Of a stretch of DNA of 64,000 bases, positions 52,203-61,062 are shown in pieces (within the stretch, counting starts at the first letter, position 1; each line of letters opens with the position of its first letter). The DNA is taken from positions 1 to 64,000 of the forward strand of contig CADDYV010000003.1 of assembly GCA_902810695.1 (NCBI GenBank). The letters are read 5' to 3'. The translations under genes were made by a program, and so were the position numbers. The DNA is from Actinomycetota bacterium. GTDB taxonomy: Bacteria; Actinomycetota; Rubrobacteria; Rubrobacterales; Rubrobacteraceae. A model generated the notes under the pieces. The model saw nothing but the letters and a program-made list of their open reading frames with translations. It searched no databases and had not been told where the DNA came from.

Positions 52203-53209
52203 CAGGAGTACACTCCCACTTTCACGTCCAGGAGCTTTCGCACCGCCTCTATCACCTTCTCGGGGCTCGGGCGGATGAAGGCTTCCAGGTTCTTGTTGTA
52301 GGGGATGGGGGTGTCGGCTCCCGCGACCCGCGCCGGAGCCCTGTCGAGCGCGTAGAAGCTCTCGCTCTCCACGATCCGCGATATCACCTCCGCGCCCCAC
52401 CCGGCGGTCTTGACATCTTCCTCCACCACGACAAGCTTGCCGGTTTTCTCGACTGAGCCCCGCACGGTCTCGTGGTCCATCGGCGAGAGGGTTCTTAGGT
52501 CCACGACCTCGGCTTCGACACCCTCGCCGGAGAGCGCGTCCGCCGCTTCGAGCGCGTGGTGGTGGACGAGCCCGGCGGCCACGACCGTAACGTCCTCGCC
52601 CTCACGGCTGATCCTCGCCTCGCCTACGGGGATGCGGTACTGCTCTTCGGGGACATCTCCCTTCTTGTTGTAGAGCAGCTTGTGCTCGTAGAAGATGACC
52701 GGATTCGGGTCGTCGAGGGAGGCGAGTAAGAGTCCCTTGGCGTCGTAGGGGGTGGAGGGCATGACCACCTTCAGACCCGGCACGTGGATGAACCAGTCTT
52801 CGAGGCTCTGGGAGTGCTGGGCCGCAGCGCCGGTTCCGGCTCCTCCGGGGGTGCGCAACACCAGGGGAACCTCGGCCTCTCCGCCGAACATGTAGCGCAG
52901 CTTGGCCGCCTGGTTCACTAGCTGGTCCATGCAGTGGGTGATGAAGTCGGAGAACTGGATCTCGGCTATCGGCCTCATCCCCATCAGCGAGGTCCCTATG
53001 CACAGCCCGACGAATCCCGCCTCCGAAAGCGGGGTGTCCACTACCCGCTCCTCACCGAACTCCTCTATCATTCCGCGGCTCACGCCGAAGGCCCCGCCGT
53101 AGACGCCCACGTCCTCGCCCATGAGAAAGACCGAGTCGTCCTCGCGCATGGCCTGGGTCATGGCCTCCCGGACAGCCTCGCGGTAGGTGATATCCCTAGG
53201 CATAGACAT
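52202..53209 (-). CDS. 2-oxoacid dehydrogenase E1 beta subunit
   Basis: A 335-residue transketolase-like subunit (pyruvate or acetoin type): ITYREAVREAMTQAMREDDSVFLMGEDVG at the start in family style, with MGEDVGVYGGAFGVSRG, AEIQFSDFI and DLRTLSPMDHETV. The start overlaps the end of E1-alpha by 14 bases, and the stop overlaps the E2 start. With E1-alpha it forms the TPP-dependent decarboxylase. Confidence 0.94.
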   Translation of the reverse strand: MSMPRDITYREAVREAMTQAMREDDSVFLMGEDVGVYGGAFGVSRGMIEEFGEERVVDTPLSEAGFVGLCIGTSLMGMRPIAEIQFSDFITHCMDQLVNQAAKLRYMFGGEAEVPLVLRTPGGAGTGAAAQHSQSLEDWFIHVPGLKVVMPSTPYDAKGLLLASLDDPNPVIFYEHKLLYNKKGDVPEEQYRIPVGEARISREGEDVTVVAAGLVHHHALEAADALSGEGVEAEVVDLRTLSPMDHETVRGSVEKTGKLVVVEEDVKTAGWGAEVISRIVESESFYALDRAPARVAGADTPIPYNKNLEAFIRPSPEKVIEAVRKLLDVKVGVYS

Positions 53210-54140
53210 CCTCCAGGGCGCTCTCGGGCTCGGGTTCGGGTTGCTCAGAAGCCTTCTCGAAAGCCTCCTCGATCCTCTCCCGCGCCGCGTGCTCCAGCTC
53301 TCTCCACTCGTCTTTTTGTAGCTCCCCGCGCTTCTCCAGCTCGGAAGCGAAGTGCGCTATGGGGTCCCGCTTGCGCCACTGCTGGATCTCCTCGCGGGTG
53401 CGGTAGAGGTTGGCGTCGCTCTTGGAGTGGCCGAGGTAGCGGTAGGTTATGGCCTCGATGAGCGTGGGCCCTCCGCCGCGCCGCGCCAGCTCTGCGGCTT
53501 CGGAAGCAACCTCGTGCACTTCGAGCAGGCTCATCCCGTCCACGGTAACCCCCGGCATGCCGTACCCTGACGCCCGACCGGAAAGGGTGTCGGTGTCGAA
53601 CGCTGTCTTGACGCTCTTGGACATCGCGTACTGGTTGTTCTCGCAGACGAAGACGACGGGGAGATCCCAGATGGCGGCGAGGTTCAGCGCCTCGTTGAAG
53701 ATGCCCTCCTGGACAGCCCCGTCCCCGAAGAAGCACACGGCCACCTTCTCCTCGCCGCGCCGTCTGAAGGCCCAGCCCGCTCCGCAGGCGATGCCCATGC
53801 TCCCGCCGACGATGCCGTTCGCGCCGAGCATCCCCGCTTTCACATCGGCGATGTGCATGCTGCCGCCCTTGCCGTGGCAGTAGCCCGATGCCTTGCCCAG
53901 AAGCTCCGCAGCCATGCGGTCTATGTCCAGCCCGAAGGCGATGGCGTGGCCGTGGCCGCGGTGGGTGCTGGTGATCACATCTCCCTCTCTCAGGGCGGAG
54001 ATCACGCCTACGGCGACGGCTTCCTGGCCGACGTAGAAGTGGGCCGTGCCGTGGACCTTGCCCTCGGCGTACAGCTCGTTGACCTTCTCGTCGAAGGCCC
54101 GGATCAGGAGCATCTTCTCCAAAAGCTCCTTGTGGTTCAA
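53196..54140 (-). CDS. 2-oxoacid dehydrogenase E1 alpha subunit (pyruvate/acetoin type)
   Basis: A 314-residue TPP-binding subunit. The thiamine diphosphate motif is GDGAVQEGIFNEALN with ENN at its end, and the active-site loop has RYLGHSKSDAN, where phosphorylation-loop-like residues sit. The TTG start overlaps the upstream regulator stop as TTGA. Acetoin-dehydrogenase-like proteins of this length lack the N-terminal extension of larger PDH E1. Its substrate could be pyruvate, given that PTS transport turns PEP into pyruvate, or acetoin. Confidence 0.93.
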   Translation of the reverse strand: MNHKELLEKMLLIRAFDEKVNELYAEGKVHGTAHFYVGQEAVAVGVISALREGDVITSTHRGHGHAIAFGLDIDRMAAELLGKASGYCHGKGGSMHIADVKAGMLGANGIVGGSMGIACGAGWAFRRRGEEKVAVCFFGDGAVQEGIFNEALNLAAIWDLPVVFVCENNQYAMSKSVKTAFDTDTLSGRASGYGMPGVTVDGMSLLEVHEVASEAAELARRGGGPTLIEAITYRYLGHSKSDANLYRTREEIQQWRKRDPIAHFASELEKRGELQKDEWRELEHAARERIEEAFEKASEQPEPEPESALEDVYA

Positions 54141-55150
54141 CTCGCCTCTCCTTCCTCTTGCGATTCTTCCTCTTCTCCCAACAGGGCCTGCGCCAGATCC
54201 CGGTCGCAGACCAGGGCGCTCAGGTATCCTCCCCTCAGAACGGCTTCCACCCCCGGAGCCTTCTGCTTTCCGGTGGCGACCCCGACCACCTTCGGGATAT
54301 CGCGAAGCTGATCCAGGGTAAGCCCCACGACCTTCCGGGAGAAATGCGGCAGGCAGGGCGTGCCGGACTCGTCCAGGAAGTGGTAGCAGATATCTCCCAC
54401 CACTCCCTGCTCTCTGAGCTTGAGGAATTCCTGCGGTGTAAGGTAGCCGGCCTGTACGATGGTTGACTCGGAGATTACGCTGCCGATCCCCACGACCGCG
54501 ACGTCGCAGGCGCTCCCCTCCGCCAGAACTTCCTCGATGCCCGGCATTCCCATGAGCTCGTCGCGGCTCTCGGGTGTGCGGGCGATGGCCGGGGCCGCGA
54601 GGTAGAGGCCCTCCGCAGAGAGCTTCTCCGCGAGGGTAGTGCAGATCTGGTTAGAGTGGAGCGAGGGTTTCAGCCTCCCCATGCCGCCCACCAGCGGCAC
54701 CACCTTGCCGCACATGAACGCCTTGGGGGGCAGCGCGTCGGCCAGCGCGCGCAGCGACTTTCCGCCGGAGACGCCTAGCGATGAGGCGCGGGTGCAGAGC
54801 CGGGCCAGAAGGGCTCCCGCAGCCATCCCGGCGGCGAGGTCCGTGCTCCGCTCCTCTTCTGAGGTGGCGACCACGAGGACTTCCGGCAGGCCGTAGCGGT
54901 CCTCGACGGCTATCTCCAGGGGTGCGAAGTCTCCGGTGGGACCGGCTATCTCGACGTTCACTAGGCCCCGAGATCTGCCTTCGCTCAAGAGCTTGGAGAC
55001 CTTGGGCCGGGAGAAACCCAGGCGTTTTGCGATCTGGGCCTGGGTGAGATCGTGCTCGTAGTACAGGCGTAGCACCTTCAGGATCAGGTGATCGTGGTCC
55101 GAAAGGTTGCGGTTGTCCACCGGGTAGAGTTTGATCGTCTGCCTGCTCAT
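54137..55150 (-). CDS. SorC/DeoR-type sugar-binding transcriptional regulator
   Basis: A 337-residue regulator: an N-terminal HTH (HDLTQAQIAKRLGFSRPKVSKLL) and a C-terminal sugar-phosphate-binding domain (EDRYGLPEVLVV..., GVSGGKSL). SorC-family proteins sense phosphorylated sugars such as sorbose- or sorbitol-phosphate. It lies inside the operon it probably controls, overlapping its neighbours on both sides by 4 bases. The inverted repeat at 58964 is a candidate operator. Confidence 0.92.
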   Translation of the reverse strand: MSRQTIKLYPVDNRNLSDHDHLILKVLRLYYEHDLTQAQIAKRLGFSRPKVSKLLSEGRSRGLVNVEIAGPTGDFAPLEIAVEDRYGLPEVLVVATSEEERSTDLAAGMAAGALLARLCTRASSLGVSGGKSLRALADALPPKAFMCGKVVPLVGGMGRLKPSLHSNQICTTLAEKLSAEGLYLAAPAIARTPESRDELMGMPGIEEVLAEGSACDVAVVGIGSVISESTIVQAGYLTPQEFLKLREQGVVGDICYHFLDESGTPCLPHFSRKVVGLTLDQLRDIPKVVGVATGKQKAPGVEAVLRGGYLSALVCDRDLAQALLGEEEESQEEGEAS

Positions 55151-56409
55151 CTGTTTTCTGTCAGCGTCGCATCCTGCAACCGCCTGAGGCTGACTACGAA
55201 AGAGTCTTCTGCTAGCTCTATCCCCGCACGCGGTATGGCCTGCCCGCGAGATACGGGCCGCGTGGTGCGCGCCCCCGCCGCAAGCCCTGCCGGCAGCATC
55301 CCGGCGGCCTCGCGGACCGGGTAGATCTGTCCGTAATAGTCCAGCCCGCCAATACCGCCGAGCTTCTCCCCGGCCTGGATGTCCCGCTTCGCCACGGCCA
55401 CGACTTCTGCTGCCGGTTCGGGCCGGGAGACGATTGTGGGCTCGCCGTAGATGACGGCGTGGGCCACGGAGAGCGGCGTCTCCAGGCTGGTGAGGTGGTA
55501 CGGCCTGTAGAGAACGTGGTTGGGGCCTTCTCCGCGGCCTACGTAGCGCATGGTCTCGCGCACGGGACCTTCCGGGGAGCGCACGATGACGAACACCCCC
55601 GGAGCAACCCCGCGCACGTAGTCCACCACGCGGTAACGCGAGAGGAGCCCGCCTTCCTCTTTGAGGCTGAAGACGTCTCCCAGACGGTTCGGGTCGGTTT
55701 CTTCTGGGCCGTGCATGCCAGGTATGTCGGGGACGAATCCGGTCGCGTTGGCGACGGCGGCCATCTCGACCATCGTCTTGGTCCCGTCTACGAAGGAGGC
55801 GAGCATGTGGGGGTTCATGCGCTTGCTTTCGGCTTCTTCGGCTACGGACTCCGGGGTGGCGTAGACATCGAGCGGGTTGTTCTTGCCTTTACCGGCGACG
55901 ACCACCTCGAACCCCAGAGACGTGGCGAAGTCGTAGAGATCCATGATCGCCCCCGGTTCGTCGCCCGCGGAGCCCGTGTAGATCACCCCGGCGCTCTGCG
56001 CCAGGCGGCCCAGGATCGCACCGACCGTAACGTCGGCCTCGGCGTTGAGCATCACCGCATGCTTGCGATTCTGGATGGCTTCGTAGGCTACTCGCGCGCC
56101 GACCTCCGGGATTCCCGTAGCCTCGACTACCACGTCTACCGACTCCGAGCGGGCGAGCTCCACACCGTCCCCGGTTACGGCGGGTTTGCCCGGATCTCCG
56201 TTCAGGCCCTCCACCGGCTCCTGACCCGCTTCGCGGAACGCGGCGATGGCGCGCTCCGGGTCCACGTCGGCGCAGGCCGTAACCTCCATGCCCGGAATTC
56301 CTGCGACCTGCGCGATGAAACCCCGTCCCATCTGGCCCGCGCCGACGAGCCCGACCCGGATGGGGTTGCCTCCGCGTTGCAGGGCTTCCAGCTTGCGGCG
56401 GAGGCTCAA
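55147..56409 (-). CDS. NAD(P)-binding oxidoreductase with C-terminal SAF domain
   Basis: A 420-residue protein: Rossmann domain at the N-terminus (IRVGLVGAGQMGRGFIAQVAGIPG), a homoserine-dehydrogenase-like middle and a C-terminal SAF domain (RDIQAGEKLGGIGGLDYYGQIYP). Proteins of this kind are frequent in glucitol-type PTS operons and may oxidise the sugar phosphate or a tetrose-phosphate derivative. It starts at TTG 56409 in a TTGA overlap with the IIA gene. The specific reaction is not established from sequence. Confidence 0.85.
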   Translation of the reverse strand: MSLRRKLEALQRGGNPIRVGLVGAGQMGRGFIAQVAGIPGMEVTACADVDPERAIAAFREAGQEPVEGLNGDPGKPAVTGDGVELARSESVDVVVEATGIPEVGARVAYEAIQNRKHAVMLNAEADVTVGAILGRLAQSAGVIYTGSAGDEPGAIMDLYDFATSLGFEVVVAGKGKNNPLDVYATPESVAEEAESKRMNPHMLASFVDGTKTMVEMAAVANATGFVPDIPGMHGPEETDPNRLGDVFSLKEEGGLLSRYRVVDYVRGVAPGVFVIVRSPEGPVRETMRYVGRGEGPNHVLYRPYHLTSLETPLSVAHAVIYGEPTIVSRPEPAAEVVAVAKRDIQAGEKLGGIGGLDYYGQIYPVREAAGMLPAGLAAGARTTRPVSRGQAIPRAGIELAEDSFVVSLRRLQDATLTENR

Positions 56410-56792
56410 GATGAGGCCTCCTTGAGCTCGATCCTGACTCCCGGCCTGACCATCTCGCCAAGAGTCTCCGGGTCCAGGTGTTCCAGGTAGATCTCTCCTG
56501 GCAGCTCGACCGCCTCCTCTCCGTTGAACTTGAATACGGCGTGTCCTAACTCCTGGATGTTCTTCCAGGCTTTTTCGCCGATGGCCGTTATGCGGAACTC
56601 TTCGGAACCCAGCGCCAGCATGTCTCCGACCTGCGGCGGCTCGTCCCTCTTCGAGATCGGCTCGTGCAGGACGGACATCTCCGCCAGCTCCGGCGGGGCT
56701 CCGGTTTCGAACAGGACCAGGAGTCCGGCACCGAGAAACTCCGCCGCTTCCGGCCCCAAATCCTTGATCTCCGTCAGGTAGATGGACTCCAC
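56406..56792 (-). CDS. PTS glucitol/sorbitol-type IIA component
   Basis: A 128-residue IIA of the Gut family. His43 (MSVLHEPI) aligns with the phospho-histidine region of E. coli SrlB, and the family block GEKAWKNIQELGHAVFKFNG is clear. It passes phosphate from HPr to IIB. GTG start; the next gene overlaps by 4 bases. Confidence 0.9.
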   Translation of the reverse strand: MESIYLTEIKDLGPEAAEFLGAGLLVLFETGAPPELAEMSVLHEPISKRDEPPQVGDMLALGSEEFRITAIGEKAWKNIQELGHAVFKFNGEEAVELPGEIYLEHLDPETLGEMVRPGVRIELKEASS

Positions 56793-56805
56793 TTAGAGCT
56801 ACCTC

Positions 56806-57834
56806 CTAGTACAGCCCGAGGCTGAAGGCCCAGGCGATAACCACCGCTATGGGACCCGTAATAATGCGGCTGAAGAGAACCGCCGGGACCCCGACCTCGA
56901 CGGTCTTGGGCTTGGCCTCCCCGAGCGCCAATCCCACGGGCACGAAGTCGCAGCCGACCTGGGTGTCGTAGGCGAAGAGCGCCGGAAGGGCGAAGGCGGG
57001 GGCTATGTTTCCCTGCGATATCTGCTGCCCCACCAGCACCCCCGTAACCTGGGCAACGACCGCGCCGGGCCCCAGAATCGGCGAGAGAAACGGCAGACCC
57101 ACGATCAGCGAGAGCAGCAAAAGACCCGGCAAGCTGCCCGCCAGCGGCGTCAGGATGTGGGCGATGATCTTACCCAGACCCGTCGCGTTGATGATGCCGA
57201 TGAGCATGGTCACGAACGCGATGAACGGCAGGACGTTGCGTATGACCTGGTCTATGGCCTGCCGCCCGCTCTGGTACAGAATCCCGATGACGCCGCCCAT
57301 GATCCGCCCGATGCGGGAGATGATCCCCGTGATGCCCCCGCCGTGGGTAACTTCCGCGGCGCTCTGCTGGGGAGCGGCGAAGGGGCTCTGCATCCCCGGC
57401 TGCTCCTCTTTACCGGCTTCCGCAGCAGAGGAGGCTTCCGACTCGTCCGCGAGGCTGATGTTGTTCGGACGCACCCCGGAGACGTAGATGTCTTCTTTGA
57501 TGAACTGCGCGAGCGGTCCCGTCTGCCCCGAAGGGGTGAGGTTTACGGTAGGGATGCGCTTGCGCGGGTAGACGCCGGCGCGTGCCGTACCGCCGCAGTC
57601 TATGACCACCGCGGCGATCTCGCTCTCCGGCGGCGGGGTGCGAAACCCCTCGACCGCCGTGGCTCCGGTAAGCTCGGCTATCTTCCTGGCGACCTCCGGG
57701 ATCTCACCTCCCGTAACGGCGACTATCTTGTCCTTCTCCTCGGTCGGCTTGATGACGAGCGGGCCTCCCCAGCCCTGGGAACCCCTCTCGACCCGGACCG
57801 CCTTGAACGTCCTCTTGCGCTGTTGCTCCTGCAT
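56806..57834 (-). CDS. PTS glucitol/sorbitol-type IIB (IIBC2) component
   Basis: A 342-residue protein. The N-terminal IIB domain has the phospho-cysteine motif VVIDCGGTARAGVYP (Cys80), and the C-terminal half is a membrane domain with GAVVAQVTGVLVGQQIS and FDTQVGCDFVPVGLALGEAK-like segments (here YDTQVGCDFVPVG). Gut-family IIB carries part of the translocator, so the long form is normal. It follows the IIC gene by 2 bases. Confidence 0.92.
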   Translation of the reverse strand: MQEQQRKRTFKAVRVERGSQGWGGPLVIKPTEEKDKIVAVTGGEIPEVARKIAELTGATAVEGFRTPPPESEIAAVVIDCGGTARAGVYPRKRIPTVNLTPSGQTGPLAQFIKEDIYVSGVRPNNISLADESEASSAAEAGKEEQPGMQSPFAAPQQSAAEVTHGGGITGIISRIGRIMGGVIGILYQSGRQAIDQVIRNVLPFIAFVTMLIGIINATGLGKIIAHILTPLAGSLPGLLLLSLIVGLPFLSPILGPGAVVAQVTGVLVGQQISQGNIAPAFALPALFAYDTQVGCDFVPVGLALGEAKPKTVEVGVPAVLFSRIITGPIAVVIAWAFSLGLY

Positions 57835-57836
57835 CT

Positions 57837-58475
57837 CTACAGCTCCACGTTCTGCCGCCGGGCGAGGAAGAAGGTTATCTGCTGGGTGACGATCCCCCGG
57901 ATGAAGATAACGATGAGCCCCACGATGAAGTACCGGACGGCCAGCGGGCCGAGCGGCAGGTGCTGGTCCTGGATGCCCTTGGCGACGCCCAGGTACACGA
58001 ACAGCTCAGCCGGGTTGGCGTGGGGGAAGAGACCCAGGATCGGATGCACGAAAGATACCGCCGAGTCGTAGAACGCCGGCTTGTACCTCTCCTCGAGAAA
58101 CGTCCCGAAGGTGTAGGCCATCGGGTTGGTCAGGAAGAAGACCGCCAGAAACGGCAAAAGCGAGTAGCGGGTCAGCACGTTACCCGCCGCGAACCGCGCC
58201 GCCCCGTGCACCCTCTGCTCCCCGATCAGGTTGACAATGGCGTACACCGCCGTCAGCAGCACGATCAAGAGCGGCAGTATCCCGGTTACGTAGCTTACGA
58301 AGACCTTGCCGCCGGCCTGGAACAGCCCGATGAACCACTGCCCTATATCTCCGAGCGTGCCGAGTATTCCTCCGCCGCCGCCAGGCTGGACCTGCTGCTG
58401 TGCCTTGGCCGCACTCTGTAACAACGCGAAGAACGGCGAGTTTGCGCCCCCCAGCGAGTCGAGCACTTCGTGCAT
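57837..58475 (-). CDS. PTS glucitol/sorbitol-type IIC component
   Basis: A 212-residue membrane component of the Gut family, with four to five helices and the conserved FLTNPMAYTFGTFLEERYKPAFY block (cited as two parts) and HPILGLFPHANPAELF. A glycine-rich N-terminal segment (GGGGGILGTLG) precedes the first helix. With IIA and IIB it makes the translocator that phosphorylates a hexitol or related polyol on entry. Confidence 0.92.
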   Translation of the reverse strand: MHEVLDSLGGANSPFFALLQSAAKAQQQVQPGGGGGILGTLGDIGQWFIGLFQAGGKVFVSYVTGILPLLIVLLTAVYAIVNLIGEQRVHGAARFAAGNVLTRYSLLPFLAVFFLTNPMAYTFGTFLEERYKPAFYDSAVSFVHPILGLFPHANPAELFVYLGVAKGIQDQHLPLGPLAVRYFIVGLIVIFIRGIVTQQITFFLARRQNVEL

Positions 58476-58524
58476 GAACCCCTCCTTCTCCTTTGAAGTC
58501 TCTTTTCTGTACTATCCCCTGAGA

Positions 58525-58941
58525 TCACTCGACCCTGGCTTCCACCTCCCGCTCGGCCTTTACCCGGTCTATCTGCTCTACTGCTCTTGCAGCAGCGCGC
58601 ATCGTGGCGGCCTCGTAAGGTCCATCCCTATCCTCGTCCCTGAGTTCTTCGATGCGGAAGCCTTCGAGCGCTGGAGCTTCCTTGAACCTGGCGAAGACGG
58701 TCATGCCCCTCATGCGCAGAGCCTTTCTCACCGTCTTCCCGTCTTCGCCGATCACGAGGATCAGGATCACACCCTTCCCCAGCCGCGCTTTGGCGTTGCC
58801 CACGCCGACATAGCCCTCACCATGCGTACTCGTGATGCCCCCCAGAACCCGCCGGTAGTGCCGCATCTGGAAGTAGGTGCCCGCTATCTGCACCAGCCAC
58901 AGAACACCAAAAACCGCGAGTAAAACCGACCAGAACCCCAA
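58525..58941 (-). CDS. gutM: Glucitol operon activator-like protein GutM
   Basis: TTG 58941, eight bases after AAGGGGG, gives 138 residues (an ATG at 58959 would add six residues that overlap the ribosome binding site). The protein has one N-terminal membrane helix (WSVLLAVFGVLWLVQIAGTYF) and the GutM core HYRRVLGGI, GVGNAKARLGKGVILILVI. GutM is a membrane-linked activator encoded with glucitol PTS genes. It is the first gene of the run, after a promoter with a perfect TTGACA. Confidence 0.85.
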   Translation of the reverse strand: MGFWSVLLAVFGVLWLVQIAGTYFQMRHYRRVLGGITSTHGEGYVGVGNAKARLGKGVILILVIGEDGKTVRKALRMRGMTVFARFKEAPALEGFRIEELRDEDRDGPYEAATMRAAARAVEQIDRVKAEREVEARVE

Positions 58942-58963
58942 CTCACACCCCCTTGCCATCCAT

Positions 58964-58984
58964 GTTTCTAAGTTGAGTAGAAAC
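58964..58984. promoter_or_regulatory. Operator candidate at the gut operon promoter
   Basis: GTTTCTA (58964-58970) and TAGAAAC (58978-58984) are perfect 7-bp arms with a 7-base spacer. The dyad starts right after the -10 element, covering the expected transcription start, a repressor position. The SorC-type regulator at 54137 is the natural candidate. Confidence 0.6.
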
Positions 58985-59013
58985 AGGGTATACGTAACTT
59001 ACGTTCATGTCAA
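58985..59013 (-). promoter_or_regulatory. Promoter of the gut/PTS operon
   Basis: On the minus strand TTGACA (59013-59008) is followed after 17 bases by TACCCT (58990-58985). The -35 is perfect, the -10 weak, a combination that often needs an activator or is repressible. It lies about 45 bases before the GutM start. Confidence 0.6.
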
Positions 59014-59262
59014 GAACAAATGTAAAATTCTGATATGGGCGCGCTATGGGATTATTTTGGAGTTTATTTATGGGAAGATGGGTGTGATCCTGGCTGTAAA
59101 CGATGGGTTAATGATGAGCTAGCATAGAGAATAGGATTGATGTACGGGCAAGTCAGGAGAGAGCATGTTAGAGGATGTCAAAGCCGGGAGGGAATCGGGT
59201 GCGAGGGATAGTTGCCGTAGAACCGACTTGTCAGTGGGGAGGTAAACCTGAGGTATCGGGAT

Positions 59263-59916
59263 TTGAAGGGGGAGATATCCGAGGTGGCGCGGCGGATGAT
59301 ATCTTCGGGGCTTGTTACGGGGACCTCGGGGAACGTCAGTGCCCGCACCTCTGAAGGAGACATTCTTATCACGCCCAGCGGGCTGGACTACTCGGTGCTG
59401 GAGCCTGAAGATGTGGTGCTCGTGGATATGGGAGGAAGGGTGCTGGAGGGGAATTTCGAGCCCTCCACCGAGACGCCGATGCACACGGGTATCTACCGTT
59501 CGAGACCGGATGTTGGGGGGATCGTGCACACGCACTCTCCCTACGCCACCACGCTGGCCTGCCTGGGGTGGGAGATGCCTCCGGTGCACTACATGCTGGC
59601 GATGCTCTCCGAAGACGGCCGTGTGCCGCTGGCGGAGTACGCCACCTACGGCACCGAGGAGCTTGCCCACAACGCCGTCAAAGCATTGGGCAAGACCGGA
59701 AAGGCGTGTTTGCTCCAGAATCACGGGACGATCACCATCGGGGAGACGCCGGGCGAGGCTCTCTCGGCGAGTGTTGTGCTGGAAGACGTCGCGAAGATCT
59801 ACTACCGCGCGGTGCTCGCCGGCGAACCCGTCCTGCTCGAACCGGAAGAGATATCACGGGTCTCGGAGAAGATGGAAGGTTACGGTCAGTCCAAGCCGGC
59901 TGGCAAGAGGGAATAG
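59263..59916 (+). CDS. Class II aldolase/adducin-family protein (fuculose-phosphate aldolase/ribulose-phosphate epimerase type)
   Basis: A 217-residue zinc enzyme. GTSGNVSART (phosphate site), STETPMHTGIY with the catalytic Glu, HTHSPYATTLA (zinc His pair) and LQNHGTIT with the third His are present. It cleaves or epimerises a ketose-phosphate. TTG 59263 is the first usual start, but GGGGAGGT is better spaced from CTG 59248, which would add RYRD before it; the true start may be CTG. It is divergent from the PTS operon and may act on a derivative of the imported polyol phosphate. Confidence 0.9.
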   Translation: MKGEISEVARRMISSGLVTGTSGNVSARTSEGDILITPSGLDYSVLEPEDVVLVDMGGRVLEGNFEPSTETPMHTGIYRSRPDVGGIVHTHSPYATTLACLGWEMPPVHYMLAMLSEDGRVPLAEYATYGTEELAHNAVKALGKTGKACLLQNHGTITIGETPGEALSASVVLEDVAKIYYRAVLAGEPVLLEPEEISRVSEKMEGYGQSKPAGKRE

Positions 59917-59986
59917 TAATTCTCTACGCCACCTGTAGAATCGGGCGAAAGCAGCCATAGGTCTTCGCACGCTTTTGCGTCCTGCC

Positions 59987-60784
59987 CTAACGCAGCGGCG
60001 CTACTTTGACGTCAACAGAGCACTCCTGCAACTCTTCGAGATAGCCGCGCCCGATCCCGGAGTCTACTACCACCAGATCAAACTCGCTCAGGGGCGCCAG
60101 CTTGTGCAGGGCCACCTTCCCGAACTTCGTGTGATCCACCAGCAGTATCCGCCTCTTCGATGAGTCCATCATAGCCCTCTTATTCCGCATTATCTTCTCT
60201 TCTTGATGGAGCGCGGCGCAACCCGAGACGGCAGAGGTCGACATAAAGAGGACATCCGCCCTGACCGCGGAGATCGCAGCCTCGCATACCACCCCGCTGA
60301 ATGCTTCGAGGGAGGGTATGTACTCCCCGCCGAGCAGGATCAACTCTATCCCCCTGATCCCTCCAAGCCTGTTCAACGTCATCAGGAAGTTGGTTATTAC
60401 GGTCAATGGAGTCTTAGAGGACAGCAGAGAAGCGACTGCAAGAGAGGTTGTTGACTCATCGAGCATCACCGACTGGCCGGGTTCGATCTGCGTCAGGGCG
60501 AATCTTGCCAGGGCCTCCTTCTCCTCTTTCGCACTCCTGAGCCGGTAGCGGACGTTGGAGTCGAAAAGACTCGAAGGCTGGGCCGTAACTTTGCCCCGCA
60601 GCTTTCTCAAAACACCCTGGCGCTCGAGCTCGTCGAGGTCGCGATGTACGGTCATGAGGCTGACATCGAAGAGTTCGGCGAGATTTTTGGCGCTGGCAGA
60701 GCCGTGTTCGAGAACGTACTCCGCTATCTTCTCCTGACGTCGGATCGGACCTTCGCGACCCGAACCAAAGCTTCTCGCAGACAT
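59987..60784 (-). CDS. DeoR/GlpR-family transcriptional regulator
   Basis: A 265-residue repressor: N-terminal DeoR HTH (RRQEKIAEYVLEHGSASAKNLAELFDVSLMTVHRDLDELERQG, shown here as one domain, residues about 13-57: key parts KNLAELFDVS and TVHRDLDELE) and a C-terminal phosphosugar-sensor domain with MLDESTTSLAVA and HTKFGKVA. Convergent with the aldolase gene and divergent from HPr, with a pair of AAAACGTTA sites between. It likely responds to a sugar phosphate and may control itself, HPr or the aldolase. Confidence 0.92.
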   Translation of the reverse strand: MSARSFGSGREGPIRRQEKIAEYVLEHGSASAKNLAELFDVSLMTVHRDLDELERQGVLRKLRGKVTAQPSSLFDSNVRYRLRSAKEEKEALARFALTQIEPGQSVMLDESTTSLAVASLLSSKTPLTVITNFLMTLNRLGGIRGIELILLGGEYIPSLEAFSGVVCEAAISAVRADVLFMSTSAVSGCAALHQEEKIMRNKRAMMDSSKRRILLVDHTKFGKVALHKLAPLSEFDLVVVDSGIGRGYLEELQECSVDVKVAPLR

Positions 60785-60846
60785 ACCAGCCGTCTGTCCC
60801 TGCAGTTATCCCTCTTATCCCTGTCTTTGTTTGTATACCTTTATTC

Positions 60847-60905
60847 TAACGTTTTGAATCGCACCTATTTTCGTTATTGTGTAATTTAAGTTATATAAAA
60901 CGTTA
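60847..60905. promoter_or_regulatory. Paired inverted AAAACGTTA sites between DeoR regulator and HPr
   Basis: TAACGTTTT (60847-60855) and AAAACGTTA (60897-60905) are exact reverse complements, 50 bases apart start to start, in an AT-rich divergent region. The arrangement suits two regulator dimers, probably of the DeoR protein. Confidence 0.5.
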
Positions 60906-61062
60906 AATGCTCAAGTTACGGAAAAGAGGAGCCCAACCATTGAATCGTTTATATGCTTGCTTTGCTACCTGGATGAGACACTCTGCATCGGATGGAGTGG
61001 CAACTGCTCTGGTAGACTTGGGCGATCTGGTGTGCTTAGAGGGTTCGAGAGAGGAGCGGTTC

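Noticed and set aside
60907-61062. N-terminal extension of HPr by 52 residues
   Set aside because: GTG 61063 has a well-spaced ribosome binding site and gives the standard His15 and Ser46 numbering; the extension has no HPr-like features.
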